Below, one piece after another: positions 1-10,181 of a stretch of 64,000 nucleotides of DNA. A program made the position numbers and the translations under genes. Positions within the stretch are counted from its first letter, which is position 1. Every line of letters starts with the position of its first letter. The notes beneath the pieces are model-generated. The model was not told the DNA's origin. It did not search any database and saw only the letters and a program-made list of their open reading frames with translations. The DNA is taken from contig NZ_CP071696.1 in NCBI RefSeq assembly GCF_018024495.1, positions 620,001 through 684,000 on the forward strand, in the 5' to 3' direction. This DNA comes from Agromyces archimandritae (GTDB lineage Bacteria; Actinomycetota; Actinomycetes; Actinomycetales; Microbacteriaceae).

Positions 1-1392
1 CGACTGGATGCCGACGAGCGCCCGCTCGCGGAACTCCTCGATCGAACGCGCCCCGGCGTAGGTGAGCGAACTGCGCACGCCGGAAGTGATCATGTCGAGC
101 AGGTCCTCGAGCGAGGGGCGCAGCGGGTCGAGGTAGATCGAGCTCGAGGAGATGCCCTCGGCGAAGAGCTCCTTGCGGGCCAGTTCGTAGGCGGAGAGGC
201 GACCGAAGCGGTCACGGACGGCCTTGGTCGAGGCCATGCCCCAGCTCTCCTTGAAGAGCCGCCCGTCGGCGTCGGCGCGGAGGCGGCCGGGCGCCTCGAC
301 GGTCCCGGCGAACCAGGAGCCGATCATCACGGAGGAGGCGCCGGCCGCGAGGGCGAGCGCGACGTCGCGCGGGTAGCGCACGCCGCCGTCGGCCCACACC
401 TTCGCGCCGAGTTCGCGGGCCGCTTCGGCGGTCTCGAGCACGGCGGAGAACTGCGGGCGGCCCACGGCCGTCATCATGCGCGTGGTGCACATGGCGCCGG
501 GGCCGACGCCGACCTTCAGCACGTCGGCGCCGGCATCCACGAGGTCGGCGACGGCGTCGGCCGTGACGATGTTGCCGGCCACGATCGGCACGCCGAGGCC
601 GAGCCCGCGCACGGTGCGGACGGCCCGGATCATGCCCTCCTGATGCCCGTGGGCCGTGTCGACGACGAGCATGTCGACGCCGGCGGCGACGAGCGCCTTC
701 GCCTTGTCGGCGACGTCGCCGTTGATGCCGACGGCGGCGGCCACCCGCAGACGCCCGTCGGCGTCGATGTTCGGCCGGTAGATCGTGCCGCGCAGCGCGC
801 TCTTGCGGCTGACCGTGCCGACGAGCTCGCCGTGGCGGAGCACCGGCGCGAAGTCGAGATCGGCCGCGACCATGAGGTCGAAGACGGCACGCGGGCCGTC
901 GACGTCGTCGGCATCGATCGCGGTGAGCCCCGAGTGCACGAGGTCGCCGAGGCGCGCGTCGGGCAGGGCCCGGGCGAGGCGTTCGGCGGGGATGCAGCCG
1001 GCGTATCCGCCGTCGCCGCCGAGCACGACGCCCTGGCCGGCGGCCGGCGGCACGAGCTCGAGGGCGTCGGCGACGGTCTGCTCGGGCGAGAAAGCGAACG
1101 GGGTGTCGAAGGCGGGGTGCTGGTCTTTGACCCAGCGGATGGCGGCGTCGAGCTCCTGCAGGTTCAGATCCTGCGGCAGCACGCCGATGCCTCCGCGCCG
1201 CGCGAGGGTCGCGGCGAGGCGCCCGCCGGTGACCGAGTTCATGTTCGCCGAGACGAGCGGGATGGATGCCCCGGAGCCGTCGTCGGGGGCGAGCGAGACG
1301 TCGAGACGGCTCGTCACATCGGAGCGGCTGGGAACGAGGAACACGTCCGAATACGTCAGGTCGTGACTCGGCTCCGTGCGATAGAACTGCAT
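1..1392 (-). CDS. guaB1: GuaB1-family IMP dehydrogenase/GMP reductase-like protein (C-terminus outside window)
   Basis: Member of the IMPDH/GMP reductase TIM-barrel family in purine nucleotide interconversion. The 464 visible residues hold an N-terminal barrel segment, an inserted pair of CBS-like domains at about residues 95-205, then the catalytic half with VDTAHGH near 245 and the loop [11 protein letters not shown], whose Cys302 is the expected thioimidate nucleophile. The phenylalanine-rich N-terminus [17 protein letters not shown] fits the actinobacterial GuaB1 branch, which in mycobacteria has been described as a GMP reductase with CBS domains rather than a true IMPDH; that assignment is by family memory. 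The gene runs off the left edge, probably lacking only the last 15 or so residues. The ATG has no ribosome binding site but a -10 element 6 nt upstream, so the message is probably leaderless. It diverges from kgd. Confidence 0.9.
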   Translation of the reverse strand, partial: MQFYRTEPSHDLTYSDVFLVPSRSDVTSRLDVSLAPDDGSGASIPLVSANMNSVTGGRLAATLARRGGIGVLPQDLNLQELDAAIRWVKDQHPAFDTPFAFSPEQTVADALELVPPAAGQGVVLGGDGGYAGCIPAERLARALPDARLGDLVHSGLTAIDADDVDGPRAVFDLMVAADLDFAPVLRHGELVGTVSRKSALRGTIYRPNIDADGRLRVAAAVGINGDVADKAKALVAAGVDMLVVDTAHGHQEGMIRAVRTVRGLGLGVPIVAGNIVTADAVADLVDAGADVLKVGVGPGAMCTTRMMTAVGRPQFSAVLETAEAARELGAKVWADGGVRYPRDVALALAAGASSVMIGSWFAGTVEAPGRLRADADGRLFKESWGMASTKAVRDRFGRLSAYELARKELFAEGISSSSIYLDPLRPSLEDLLDMITSGVRSSLTYAGARSIEEFRERALVGIQS

Positions 1393-1398
1393 GCTCCA

Positions 1399-1404
1399 AG
1401 GGTA
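1399..1404 (-). promoter_or_regulatory. -10 element TACCCT of guaB1
   Basis: Hexamer TACCCT on the minus strand lies 6 nt before the guaB1 ATG. With the usual 6-7 nt from -10 to start point, transcription would begin at the start codon. No convincing -35 is visible. Confidence 0.5.
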
Positions 1405-1546
1405 CCGGCCGCCGGTGCCCGCCGACCGTCGACGGCGGCGCTCCCGGCCGGTCCCGCATCCGGGACGGGGTAGGCTTGACGAGGCGGTTTTCACTGCGTG
1501 CTGCCCGTGCGCACGGCCCGAAGAGGCCGGCCGCCGTCCAATCATC

Positions 1547-4500
1547 ATGAGCTATTCCAGCACCAACGGAGAGAGTGGGCGAGAGGCTGTGTCGAGCCAG
1601 TTGACCGGGTCGGGACCCGACGAGACGACGTCCGGCGAATTCGGAGCCAATGAGTGGCTCGTCGACGAGATGTACGAGAAGTTCATCGTCGACCGCGAAT
1701 CCGTCGACAAGACCTGGTGGCCGGTGCTCGAGCAGTACCAGCAGGTGAAGACGGGCGCCGCCCCCGCGCAGCCGGCCGCCCCGGCCGCCGCGGAAGGGCA
1801 GGCGTCCGCTCCCGGTCTGCCCGAACCCGAGGCATCCGCCCCGGCAGCCCCGGCGCCCGCGCCGGCGACCGCCCCGGCCCCGGTCATCGGCCAGACCCCC
1901 GCCGCGCGCACGACCTCGGTCGCCCCGCGCACCGGCGCCGTGCCGGCCGACCTGCCGATCACGAGCCCGCAGGCGGTCGCCGCCGAGGACGAACCGCAGG
2001 ACGAGACGAAGCCCCTGAAGGGCATGGCCAAGAGCCTCGCGGCGAACATGGACGTGAGCCTGACCGTGCCGACCGCCACGAGCGTGCGCACGATCCCGGC
2101 CAAGCTCATGATCGACAACCGGATCGTCATCAACAACCACCTCGCGCGCTCGCGCGGCGGCAAGGTCTCCTTCACCCACCTGATCGGCTGGGCGCTCATC
2201 CAGGCGCTGAAGGAGTTCCCGAGCCAGAACGTCTTCTACGACGTCGTCGACGGCAAGCCCTCGCTCGTCAAGCCCGCCCACATCGGCCTCGGCATCGCGA
2301 TCGACGTACCCAAGCCCGACGGATCGCGCGCCCTGCTCGTGCCGGCGATCAAGCGCGCCGAGACCCTGAGCTTCAACGACTACCTCGCCGCCTACGAGGA
2401 CCTCGTCCAGCGTGCCCGCGCCAACAAGCTGAAGGCCGACGACTTCGCCGGCGCCACCGTGTCCCTCACCAACCCGGGCGGCATCGGCACCGTGCACTCG
2501 GTCCCGCGCCTCATGAAGGGGCAGGGCTGCATCATCGGCGCCGGCGCCCTCGAGTACCCGGCTGAGTTCCAGGGCGCGAGCGCGAAGACGCTCGCGGGCC
2601 TGGCGATCGGCAAGACGATCACCCTGACCTCGACCTACGACCACCGCGTCATCCAGGGCGCCGGCTCGGGCGAGTTCCTGAAGAAGGTGCACGAGCTGCT
2701 CATCGGCCAGCGCGGCTTCTACGAGGGCGTCTTCGCCGCCCTCCGGCTGCCCTACGCGCCGATCAAGTGGGCGCCCGACATCAACGTCGACCTCGCCAGC
2801 GCCGTCGACAAGACGGCCCGTGTGCAGGAGCTCATCAACTCCTACCGCGTGCGCGGCCACCTCATGGCCGACACCGACCCGCTGGAGTACCTGCAGCGCT
2901 CCCACCACGATCTCGAGATCGAGAGCCACGGCCTGACGTTCTGGGATCTGGACCGCGAATTCGTCACGGGCGGCTTCGGCGAGAAGCGCACCTCGACGCT
3001 CCGCGAGATCCTCGGCATCCTCCGCGATTCGTACTGCCGCACGATCGGCATCGAGTACATGCACATCCAGGACCCGGTGCAGCGCAAGTGGGTGCAGGAC
3101 CAGGTCGAGCGCAAGTACGAGAAGCCCACCCACGACGAGCAGATGCGCATCCTCCGCAAGCTCAACGAGGCCGAGGCCTTCGAGACGTTCCTGCAGACCA
3201 AGTACGTCGGCCAGAAGCGCTTCAGCCTCGAGGGCGGCGAGTCCGTCATCGCCCTCCTCGACGAGGTGCTGCAGGGCGCCGCGAAGGAGGGCCTGGACGA
3301 GGTCGCGATCGGCATGGCCCACCGCGGCCGGCTGAACGTGCTGACGAATATCGCCGGCAAGACCTACGGACAGATCTTCCGCGAGTTCGAGGGCACGCAG
3401 GACCTCAGCGCATCCGGCTCCGGCGATGTGAAGTACCACCTCGGTACCGAGGGCACCTTCACCGCCGACGACGGCCGCCAGATCCCCGTCTCGCTCGCCG
3501 CGAACCCCTCGCACCTCGAGGCCGTCGACGGCGTGCTCGAGGGCATCGTGCGCGCCAAGCAGGACCGCAAGCCCATCGGCACCTTCTCGACGCTGCCGAT
3601 CCTCATCCACGGCGATGCGGCCATGGCCGGCCAGGGCGTCGTCGTCGAGACGATGCAGATGTCGCAGCTGCGCGGCTACCGCACCGGCGGCACCGTCCAC
3701 GTGAACATCAACAACCAGGTCGGCTTCACGACGATCCCGTCCGAGGGCCGCAGCTCGGTCTACTCGACGGATGTCGCCAAGACCATCCAGGCGCCGATCT
3801 TCCACGTGAACGGCGATGACCCCGAGGCCGTCGTCCGGGTCGCCGAGCTCGCCTACCGCTACCGGCAGGAGTTCAAGCGCGACGTCGTCATCGACCTCGT
3901 CTGCTACCGCCGCCGCGGGCACAACGAGGGCGACGACCCCTCGATGACGCAGCCGATCATGTACAACCTCATCGAGGCCAAGCGTTCGGTGCGCAAGCTC
4001 TACACCGAAGCGCTCGTCGGCCGCGGCGACATCACGCAGGAGGAGTACGAAGAGGCCCACCGCGACTTCCAGGGCCGCCTCGAGCGGGCCTTCGCCGAGA
4101 CGCACGCCGCCCAGACCGGCGCGATCCCGATCGTCGGCAACCCGGGCACCGCCCCTGTGCCGGTGCCCGAGCCCGCGGCCGAACTCGACACCACCGGGAT
4201 CGGCGTCGAGGTCGTCCACCACATCGGCGACGCGTTCAACAACCGTCCCGAGGGCTTCACGGTGCATCCGAAGCTCCAGCAGCTGCTGAACAAGCGTCTC
4301 GACATGAGCCGCAACGGCAAGATCGACTGGGCCTTCGGCGAGCTGCTCGCCCTCGGTTCGCTCCTCGTCGAGGGCACCCCGGTGCGCCTGGCCGGTCAGG
4401 ACGCCCGCCGCGGCACCTTCGTGCAGCGCCACGCGGTGCTCCACGACCGCGCGAACGGCCAGGAGTGGCTGCCGCTGCAGAACCTCTCGGAGAACCAGGC

Positions 4501-5341
4501 GAAGTTCTGGATCTACGACTCGCTGCTCTCGGAGTACGCGGCGATGGGCTTCGAGTACGGCTACTCGGTCGAACGCGCCGACGCCCTCGTGCTGTGGGAG
4601 GCGCAGTTCGGCGACTTCGCCAACGGCGCCCAGACGATCATCGACGAGTTCATCTCCTCGGCCGAGCAGAAGTGGGGTCAGCGTTCCTCGGTGGTGCTGC
4701 TGCTCCCCCACGGCTACGAGGGTCAGGGCCCCGACCACTCCAGCGCCCGCATCGAGCGCTACTTGGAGCTGTGCGCCGAGAACAACATGACGGTCGCCCG
4801 GCCGTCGACTCCCGCCTCGTACTTCCACCTGCTGCGCCGCCAGGCCTACGCCCGGCCGCGCCGGCCGCTCGTGGTCTTCACGCCGAAGGCGATGCTGCGG
4901 CTCCGGGGTGCGACGAGCGAGGTCGCCGACTTCACGCAGGGCCGCTTCGAACCGGTCATCGACGATGCCCGCATCACCGACAAGGCCGCCGTCAAGCGGG
5001 TCGTGTTCGTGTCGGGCAAGATCTACTACGACCTGATCGCCGACCTCGACAAGCGGCCGAACCCCGAGGTCGCCGTCGTGCGCCTCGAGCAGTTCTACCC
5101 GCTGCCGGGTGCCGAGCTGAAGGCCGTGGTCGATTCCTACCCGAACGCCGAGCTGGTGTGGGCGCAGGACGAGCCCGAGAACCAGGGCGCCTGGCCCTAT
5201 TTCTTCCTGCAGACCCGGAAGCTCGGCTCCCGCGGCGTCTCGGTCGTTTCGCGCCCGGCGTCGGCGGCCCCGGCGACGGGTTCGGCCAAGCGCCACGCGG
5301 CCGAGCAGACGGAGCTCATCCGGCGCGCGCTCGATCTCTGA
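1547..5341 (+). CDS. kgd: Multifunctional 2-oxoglutarate dehydrogenase E1/E2-type protein (Kgd/OdhA)
   Basis: A 1264-residue protein that fuses a dihydrolipoyl succinyltransferase-type domain to a thiamine-dependent 2-oxoglutarate dehydrogenase/decarboxylase, the actinobacterial Kgd (OdhA) layout in the TCA cycle. Seen: an N-terminal helix segment ([12 protein letters not shown], about 34-45), an Ala/Pro-rich linker at about 70-150, an acyltransferase domain ending near [13 protein letters not shown] (about 365), then the E1 domain with [11 protein letters not shown] near 690 and the transketolase-like C-terminus. Length matches the mycobacterial homologue (about 1230). The open frame extends upstream to 1391 but the first residues there are not family-like; ATG 1547 (MSYSSTNG) is chosen. 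A TAGGCT hexamer at 1471-1476 could be the -10. No lipoyl domain is present, as usual. A perfect terminator hairpin follows. Confidence 0.95.
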   Translation: MSYSSTNGESGREAVSSQLTGSGPDETTSGEFGANEWLVDEMYEKFIVDRESVDKTWWPVLEQYQQVKTGAAPAQPAAPAAAEGQASAPGLPEPEASAPAAPAPAPATAPAPVIGQTPAARTTSVAPRTGAVPADLPITSPQAVAAEDEPQDETKPLKGMAKSLAANMDVSLTVPTATSVRTIPAKLMIDNRIVINNHLARSRGGKVSFTHLIGWALIQALKEFPSQNVFYDVVDGKPSLVKPAHIGLGIAIDVPKPDGSRALLVPAIKRAETLSFNDYLAAYEDLVQRARANKLKADDFAGATVSLTNPGGIGTVHSVPRLMKGQGCIIGAGALEYPAEFQGASAKTLAGLAIGKTITLTSTYDHRVIQGAGSGEFLKKVHELLIGQRGFYEGVFAALRLPYAPIKWAPDINVDLASAVDKTARVQELINSYRVRGHLMADTDPLEYLQRSHHDLEIESHGLTFWDLDREFVTGGFGEKRTSTLREILGILRDSYCRTIGIEYMHIQDPVQRKWVQDQVERKYEKPTHDEQMRILRKLNEAEAFETFLQTKYVGQKRFSLEGGESVIALLDEVLQGAAKEGLDEVAIGMAHRGRLNVLTNIAGKTYGQIFREFEGTQDLSASGSGDVKYHLGTEGTFTADDGRQIPVSLAANPSHLEAVDGVLEGIVRAKQDRKPIGTFSTLPILIHGDAAMAGQGVVVETMQMSQLRGYRTGGTVHVNINNQVGFTTIPSEGRSSVYSTDVAKTIQAPIFHVNGDDPEAVVRVAELAYRYRQEFKRDVVIDLVCYRRRGHNEGDDPSMTQPIMYNLIEAKRSVRKLYTEALVGRGDITQEEYEEAHRDFQGRLERAFAETHAAQTGAIPIVGNPGTAPVPVPEPAAELDTTGIGVEVVHHIGDAFNNRPEGFTVHPKLQQLLNKRLDMSRNGKIDWAFGELLALGSLLVEGTPVRLAGQDARRGTFVQRHAVLHDRANGQEWLPLQNLSENQAKFWIYDSLLSEYAAMGFEYGYSVERADALVLWEAQFGDFANGAQTIIDEFISSAEQKWGQRSSVVLLLPHGYEGQGPDHSSARIERYLELCAENNMTVARPSTPASYFHLLRRQAYARPRRPLVVFTPKAMLRLRGATSEVADFTQGRFEPVIDDARITDKAAVKRVVFVSGKIYYDLIADLDKRPNPEVAVVRLEQFYPLPGAELKAVVDSYPNAELVWAQDEPENQGAWPYFFLQTRKLGSRGVSVVSRPASAAPATGSAKRHAAEQTELIRRALDL

Positions 5342-5354
5342 TCCTCTCGCGCTG

Positions 5355-5397
5355 ACGCGAACGGGGCCGGTGGATGATCCACCGGCCCCGTTCGCGT
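5355..5397. terminator. Strong bidirectional terminator between kgd and the MMPL gene
   Basis: A perfect 20-bp inverted repeat (5355-5374 with 5378-5397) around a 3-nt TGA loop, located between two convergent genes. No long T-tract follows, as is common in high-GC actinobacteria. Confidence 0.85.
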
Positions 5398-5406
5398 GCG
5401 CTGCGG

Positions 5407-7653
5407 CTATTCTGCCCCGCGAGCAAGCTTCGACGGCCACCAGACCTTCCGGCCGATATCGGTCGCGAGCGCCGGCACCAGGAGCGTGCGGACCAGGAAC
5501 GTGTCCAGCAGCACGCCGAAGGCGACGATGAACGAGATCTGCGCCAGGAAGAGGACCGGCAGCACCCCGAGGGCGGCGAAGGTCGCGGCCAGCACGAGCC
5601 CGGCCGAGGTGATGACCCCGCCGGTGAGGGTGAGGCCGCGGAGGATGCCGCGGCGGGTGCCGTGCAGCGCCGACTCCTCGCGCACCCGGGTCATGAGGAA
5701 GATGTTGTAGTCGACGCCGAGGGCGACGAGGAACACGAAGCCGAACAGCGGCACCGAGGGGTCGGCCCCCGCGAAACCGAAGACGCCGTCGAAGACGAGC
5801 GCCGAGACGCCGAGCGCTGCAGCGAAGGAGAGCACGACGCTCGCGATGAGCAGGATCGGCGCGACGATCGAGCGCAGCAGCAGCATGAGGATCACGAGGA
5901 TCGCTGCGAGCACGAGCGGGATGATGAGGGTCCGGTCGGCGATCGCGGCCGCGTTCGTGTCGAGGTCGACGGCGGTCTCGCCGCCGACGAGGGCGTGGAT
6001 GCCGGCATCCGCGTAGCCGGCGCGGAGGGCGCCGACGGTCTCCTCGGCCGCGAGCGAGTCGGCGGCGTCGGCGAGGGTGAGCTGCAGCAGCACCTTCCCG
6101 TCGACGACGGTGGGCTCGGGGGCGGGGGTGCCGGGCGGGCCGAAGGCCTGGATGCCGTCGGCGGTGACCTGGGCCAGGCCCGACGGCGAGTCGGCCGACT
6201 GCACGGAGACGGAGTCGACGCCGCCCTGCGCGAGCGCGGCATCGGCCATCTCCTGCAGTTCGGCCTGTTCGCCGATGACGATCGCCGGCGTGCCCGAACC
6301 GGCCGGGAAGTGCTCGCCGAGCAGGGCCTGCCCGTCGCGTGCTTCGGAGTGGCCGAGGACGAATTCGCTCGAGGCGACCCCGTCCGCCTTCAGCCCGAAC
6401 AGGCCGAGGCACATCGCCGCGAGCGCGAGCGTCGCCCCGATCCAGACGGTGCGCGGGCGGCGGGCGATGAGGCGGCCGACGGAGGCCCAGAGCTTGGAGG
6501 GCCGCTCTGCGGCCGGATCGCCTGCGTGCGGCAGGCGGCGGTCCGCTTCGTGTCGGCCGTGCCCTTCGGGAGCGGATGCCGGGGCGACGGAGATCTTCCG
6601 CGGCCAGAACGCGACGCGGCCGGCCCACAGCAGGAGCGCCGGAAGGAGGGTGAGCGCGGCGGCGAGCGCCATGACGATCCCGATCGCGGCCACCGGCCCG
6701 AGGCCCTTGTTCGAGCCGAGTTGGCTGACGAGCAGGATGAGCAGGGCGACGATGACGGTGCCGCCCGAGGCGACGATCGGTTCCCAGGCGCCCTTGAGGG
6801 CCGCCCACGTCGCGTCCCATTTCCGGGCGTGGTGCTGCAGGGCTTCGCGGTATCTCGCGATGTAGAGCAGCGCGTAGTCGGTGGCCGCACCGATGACGAG
6901 GATGAAGAGGATGCCCTGGGTCTGGCCCGACAGCTGCAGGATGTCGGCCCGGGCGAGGGCGACGACGGTCGCGACCGAGGCGCAGAGGGCCGACAGGCTC
7001 GTGAAGAGCACGATGAAGGGCAGCAGGGGCGAGCGGTAGACGATGACGAGGATGACGAACACGGCGCCGAGGGCGACGGCCAGCAGCAGGCCGTCGATGC
7101 CGCTGAAGGCCTCGATGAGGTCGGCGGAGAACCCGGCCGGTCCGGTGACGGCGACCTCGACGCCGTCCGGCGTGTGCTCGCCGATGACGGTGCGGATCTC
7201 CTCGACGACGGCCGTCGCCCCGTCGGGGTCGTCGCCGGGGTCGACCGCTGCGAAGAACTGCAGGGCGCGGCCGTCTTCCGAGGCGATGGCGGGCGAGGAT
7301 TCGTCGGCGATCACCCCGTCGACGTCGAGCACGGCCTCGCGGAGCGCCCCCACGGCATCCACCGCACGATCATCGAGCACCTCGTCGCCGGCGGCGACGA
7401 CGATGGCCGGCACCGCGTCGGAGTCGCGGAAGCCCTCCTGCAGCCGGTTCACCTCGGTCGCTTCGGCCTCGGCCGGCAGGAACTGTGCGCGATCGTTCGT
7501 GGAGACGTCGCCGAGCTGGGCGAATCCCATACCGCCGATCGCGAAGGCGGCGAACCACGCGGCGACGAGCACGGTCGGGATGAGGGCGCGCAGCCATCGC
7601 GGCACGCGGGTGTTCGGGGCGGTGGGGGGCGCGGAGGCGGAGCGGTCGTTCAT
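5407..7653 (-). CDS. MMPL/RND-family transporter
   Basis: A 748-residue inner-membrane transporter of the MMPL branch of the RND superfamily, which exports lipids or hydrophobic compounds. Two repeats are visible: an N-terminal helix followed by an extracytoplasmic domain and a block of about five helices, then a cytoplasmic linker and a second helix, domain and helix block. The motif VIGAATDYALLYIARYRE in the first half and VALGVDYNIFLMTRVREE in the second are the paired Asp-Tyr motifs of proton-coupled MMPL pumps. The start is ATG 7653 (MNDRSASAPP), with a TAGCGT -10 only 8 nt upstream, so it is predicted leaderless; the longer frame to 7695 is not used. The substrate cannot be inferred. 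It stands alone between a terminator and rsrA. Confidence 0.9.
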   Translation of the reverse strand: MNDRSASAPPTAPNTRVPRWLRALIPTVLVAAWFAAFAIGGMGFAQLGDVSTNDRAQFLPAEAEATEVNRLQEGFRDSDAVPAIVVAAGDEVLDDRAVDAVGALREAVLDVDGVIADESSPAIASEDGRALQFFAAVDPGDDPDGATAVVEEIRTVIGEHTPDGVEVAVTGPAGFSADLIEAFSGIDGLLLAVALGAVFVILVIVYRSPLLPFIVLFTSLSALCASVATVVALARADILQLSGQTQGILFILVIGAATDYALLYIARYREALQHHARKWDATWAALKGAWEPIVASGGTVIVALLILLVSQLGSNKGLGPVAAIGIVMALAAALTLLPALLLWAGRVAFWPRKISVAPASAPEGHGRHEADRRLPHAGDPAAERPSKLWASVGRLIARRPRTVWIGATLALAAMCLGLFGLKADGVASSEFVLGHSEARDGQALLGEHFPAGSGTPAIVIGEQAELQEMADAALAQGGVDSVSVQSADSPSGLAQVTADGIQAFGPPGTPAPEPTVVDGKVLLQLTLADAADSLAAEETVGALRAGYADAGIHALVGGETAVDLDTNAAAIADRTLIIPLVLAAILVILMLLLRSIVAPILLIASVVLSFAAALGVSALVFDGVFGFAGADPSVPLFGFVFLVALGVDYNIFLMTRVREESALHGTRRGILRGLTLTGGVITSAGLVLAATFAALGVLPVLFLAQISFIVAFGVLLDTFLVRTLLVPALATDIGRKVWWPSKLARGAE

Positions 7654-7661
7654 CGTGCTCG

Positions 7662-7667
7662 ACGCTA
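7662..7667 (-). promoter_or_regulatory. -10 element TAGCGT of the MMPL gene
   Basis: TAGCGT on the minus strand ends 8 nt before ATG 7653. No ribosome binding site lies between them, consistent with a leaderless transcript. Confidence 0.5.
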
Positions 7668-7726
7668 CGCCGCTGCCCCGCCTCGGCGCGTCCATCGAAA
7701 GGTTGGTCGGCGCCGGGCCGCCGCGC

Positions 7727-7993
7727 TCAGTCGACGACGGCGCGGGGGGCCGTGTGCACCGCCTGGATCTCGCGGATCCGGGTCAGCACGACCGAGCGCA
7801 GCTCATCGGGAGCGCTCTCGCGGCAGGCGCGCTGCACGACCTCGGTCAGCACCATGCCGACCCGGAACTCGTTGCGGCACTCCGCGCAGCCGGCCATGTG
7901 CTCGCGCACATCGGCGGCGTCTTCGCTGCAGAGCTCGTCGTGCAGAAGCTCTTCGAGCTCGGCTCTCGCCTTGTCGCATCCGCAGTCGGTCAT
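7727..7993 (-). CDS. rsrA: Mycothiol-system anti-sigma-R factor RsrA
   Basis: An 88-residue zinc-binding anti-sigma factor (ZAS family). HxxxCxxC is clear at residues 32-39 (HMAGCAEC), with further cysteines at 4, 6 and 22, matching the redox-sensing arrangement in which oxidation releases zinc and frees the sigma factor. Its ATG overlaps the sigR stop codon by 4 nt (ATGA), so synthesis is translationally coupled to SigR, which keeps the pair stoichiometric. The family acts in the cytoplasm against disulfide stress together with mycothiol and thioredoxin. Assignment rests on the motif plus the adjacent cognate sigma factor and is firm. Confidence 0.93.
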   Translation of the reverse strand: MTDCGCDKARAELEELLHDELCSEDAADVREHMAGCAECRNEFRVGMVLTEVVQRACRESAPDELRSVVLTRIREIQAVHTAPRAVVD

Positions 7994-8763
7994 CGTTTGC
8001 TCCTGGGGGTCGGGGCCGGCGCGTGGATGCCCTGCTCGCGCGCGTAATCGGCCAGGGACTCGCGGAGCAGACGCCGGCCACGATGCAGGCGGCTCATCAC
8101 GGTCCCGATGGGGGTGTTCATCATGTCGGCGATCTCCTGATAGGAGAATCCCTCCACGTCGGCGAGGTAGACGGCCAGGCGGAAGTCCTCGGACAGGGCC
8201 TGAAGGGCGTCCTTGACCGCGCTGTCGGGCAGGTGGTCGATGGCCTCGGCCTCGGCCGAACGGCTCGAGCGGGCCGTGGTGGATTCGGCGCCGCCGAGCT
8301 GCCAGTCCTCGAGCTCGTCGATCGTGCCCTGGTAGGGCTCGCGCTGCTTCTTGCGGTACGTGTTGATGAAACTGTTCGTGAGGATGCGGTAGAGCCAGGC
8401 CTTCAGGTTCGTGCCCTGGGTGAACTGCGCGAAGGCCGCGTAGGCCTTCACGAAGGTCTCCTGCACGAGGTCCTGCGCGTCGGCGGGGTTCTTCGTCATC
8501 CGCAGCGCGGCGGCGTACAGCTGGTCGAGGTACGGAAGGGCCTGCTCTTCGAAGAGCGCACCGAGGTCCTGCGCGGTCTCGGCCTGCGCCTTCTCGGTCT
8601 GCGCGGTCTCGGTCTGCGCGGTCTCGGTCTGCGCGGTCTCGGCCGTGCTGCCGTCGTCGTCCGTCTGGGACGGCTTCGCCGCCCGGTCATCCGATGTCAT
8701 CAGGGGCCATCCTATGACGTCGGCCTCAGGGGCGACCGGGCGTTCCAGTACGGCGATCGACAT
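7990..8763 (-). CDS. sigR: ECF sigma factor SigR/SigH (thiol-oxidative stress)
   Basis: A 257-residue group IV sigma-70 factor. Region 2 lies at about 70-140 ([14 protein letters not shown], then [15 protein letters not shown]) and region 4 at about 190-240 ([26 protein letters not shown], followed by [14 protein letters not shown]). Start 8763 (MSIAVLERP) is preferred because GAGGAG lies just upstream; a second ATG at 8700 has a weaker site. Between start and region 2 there is an unusual low-complexity tail of five-residue TAQTE-like units encoded by a 15-bp tandem repeat. Coupled to rsrA by ATGA. The upstream sequence matches the SigR promoter consensus exactly, predicting positive autoregulation; targets would be thioredoxin and mycothiol genes elsewhere. 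Confidence 0.93.
   Translation of the reverse strand: MSIAVLERPVAPEADVIGWPLMTSDDRAAKPSQTDDDGSTAETAQTETAQTETAQTEKAQAETAQDLGALFEEQALPYLDQLYAAALRMTKNPADAQDLVQETFVKAYAAFAQFTQGTNLKAWLYRILTNSFINTYRKKQREPYQGTIDELEDWQLGGAESTTARSSRSAEAEAIDHLPDSAVKDALQALSEDFRLAVYLADVEGFSYQEIADMMNTPIGTVMSRLHRGRRLLRESLADYAREQGIHAPAPTPRSKR
8571..8645 (-). repeat. 15-bp tandem repeat inside sigR
   Basis: Five consecutive 15-bp units (starting 8571, 8586, 8601, 8616 and 8631) of the form GCGCGGTCTCGGTCT, two of them identical. They encode [10 protein letters not shown] pentapeptides in the SigR N-terminal tail and, being in frame, should vary in copy number without disrupting the gene. Confidence 0.9.
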
Positions 8764-8793
8764 GGCGCTCCTCTCGTTCGCTGATGCTGCCAC

Positions 8794-8799
8794 TACTGT
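8794..8799 (+). promoter_or_regulatory. -10 element TACTGT of aroA
   Basis: TACTGT ends 8 nt before the aroA ATG and no ribosome binding site intervenes, so a leaderless transcript is likely. The element lies inside the divergent sigR control region. Confidence 0.45.
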
Positions 8800-8802
8800 G
8801 AT

Positions 8803-8828
8803 AACCGATGCAGATTTCCAGGTATTCC
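8803..8828 (-). promoter_or_regulatory. SigR-type promoter of sigR-rsrA
   Basis: On the minus strand GGAAT (8828-8824), exactly 18 nt, then GTT (8805-8803) reproduces the SigR/SigH consensus GGAAY-N18/19-GTT. The predicted start near 8795 leaves about 30 nt of leader with a GAGGAG ribosome site before sigR. The -35 box lies inside the first codons of aroA. Confidence 0.8.
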
Positions 8829-10181
8829 GCACCCGAGTTCGATCCCTACGGCGACGACCGTCCCGAAGAGGGGGACGGGGGCTGGGCCGCGCCCGTCGCG
8901 ACGGGGCCGGTGGATGCCGCCCTCGCCGTCCCCGGCTCGAAGTCGCTGACCAATCGGGAGCTCGTGCTCGCCGCTCTCGCCGACGGCCCGAGCCTGCTGC
9001 GCGCACCCCTGCACTCGCGCGACACGGCCCTCATGATCGAGGGGTTGCGGGCGCTCGGCACGGGCTTCGAGCGTGTGCCGGGTTCGGGGGGCTTCGGCGA
9101 GGATCTGCGCGTGCTGCCGGCCGAGGAGCTGACCGGGTCGACGACGGTCGACACGGGGCTCGCCGGCACGGTGATGCGCTTCCTGCCGCCCGTCGCCGCC
9201 CTCGGGCTCGGCCCGACCACCTTCGACGGCGACGAGGGGGCCCGGCGGCGCCCGATGGCGACGATGATCCGCGCGCTCCGCCAGCTCGGCGTCGACGTCG
9301 ACGACGACCGCCGCGGCACGCTGCCGTTCACGGTGCACGGCACGGGCACCGTCGCCGGCGGCGAGATCGAGATCGATGCGAGCGAGTCGAGCCAGTTCGT
9401 CTCCGGGCTGCTGCTGTCGGCCCCGCGATTCGAGGCCGGCCTCACCCTCGTCCACCGGGGCGACGAGTTGCCGAGCGAACCGCATATCGAGATGACGATC
9501 GCCACGCTGCGCTCGCGCGGCGTGCACGTCGAGAGCGAGGCGCACGGGCACTGGCATGTCGCGCCCGGCCCGATCCGCGCCCTCGACGTCGACATCGAAC
9601 CCGATCTTTCGAACGCGGCGCCGTTCCTCTGCGCCGCGCTCGTGACCGGCGGCGCCGTCACGATCACCGGCTGGCCGGCATCCACGACCCAGGTCGGCGA
9701 TCGGCTGCTCGAACTGCTCCCGCTCTTCGGGGCCCGCATCGAACGCGACGGCGGCCGGGTGACCGTGCACGGGGCCGAACCCGACCCCTCGCGCGGAACG
9801 CCCGGCATCCGCGGAGTGGATCTCGCCCTGCCCGAGGGCGGAGAACTCGTGCCGAACCTCGTCGCGCTCGCAGCCCTCGCCGACGAGCCGAGCCGCATCA
9901 CCGGCATCGGCCACATCCGCCACCACGAAACCGACCGGATCGCGGCCCTCGCCGCCGAGCTCACCGGCCTCGGCGCGCACGTCCGCGAGCTCGAAGACGG
10001 CTTGGAGATCGAACCGGCACCCCTGCACGGAGGCCCGTGGCGCGCCTATGCCGACCACCGCATGGCCACGACCGGCGCGATCGTCGGCCTGGCCGTGCCC
10101 GGCGTGGTCGTCGACGACATCGCGACGACCGCCAAGACGCTCCCGCAGTTCCCCGAGCTGTGGGAGGCCATGCTCCGATGA
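8808..10181 (+). CDS. aroA: 3-phosphoshikimate 1-carboxyvinyltransferase (EPSP synthase)
   Basis: A 457-residue EPSP synthase, which joins shikimate-3-phosphate and phosphoenolpyruvate in aromatic amino-acid synthesis. The substrate-binding motif PGSKSLTNR is at 42-50, [11 protein letters not shown] near 121-131 replaces the usual NAGTAMRPL block, [13 protein letters not shown] follows in mid-protein, and [11 protein letters not shown] is close to the C-terminus. The N-terminal tail of about 35 residues before the domain is longer than in enterobacterial enzymes. The stop overlaps the rsgA start (ATGA). Divergence from sigR-rsrA, with rsgA downstream, is a recurrent actinobacterial arrangement. 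Confidence 0.96.
   Translation: MQISRYSAPEFDPYGDDRPEEGDGGWAAPVATGPVDAALAVPGSKSLTNRELVLAALADGPSLLRAPLHSRDTALMIEGLRALGTGFERVPGSGGFGEDLRVLPAEELTGSTTVDTGLAGTVMRFLPPVAALGLGPTTFDGDEGARRRPMATMIRALRQLGVDVDDDRRGTLPFTVHGTGTVAGGEIEIDASESSQFVSGLLLSAPRFEAGLTLVHRGDELPSEPHIEMTIATLRSRGVHVESEAHGHWHVAPGPIRALDVDIEPDLSNAAPFLCAALVTGGAVTITGWPASTTQVGDRLLELLPLFGARIERDGGRVTVHGAEPDPSRGTPGIRGVDLALPEGGELVPNLVALAALADEPSRITGIGHIRHHETDRIAALAAELTGLGAHVRELEDGLEIEPAPLHGGPWRAYADHRMATTGAIVGLAVPGVVVDDIATTAKTLPQFPELWEAMLR

Noticed and set aside
212..6820. A 2200-codon open frame on the minus strand spanning guaB1, kgd and the MMPL gene
   Set aside because: It runs antisense or out of frame through three clearly homologous genes and consists of Arg/Gly/Ala-rich low-complexity text; long spurious frames are normal at this GC content.
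5374..8784. An open frame of over 1100 codons on the plus strand opposite the MMPL, rsrA and sigR genes
   Set aside because: Antisense shadow of three well supported genes, with unnatural composition and no recognisable domain.
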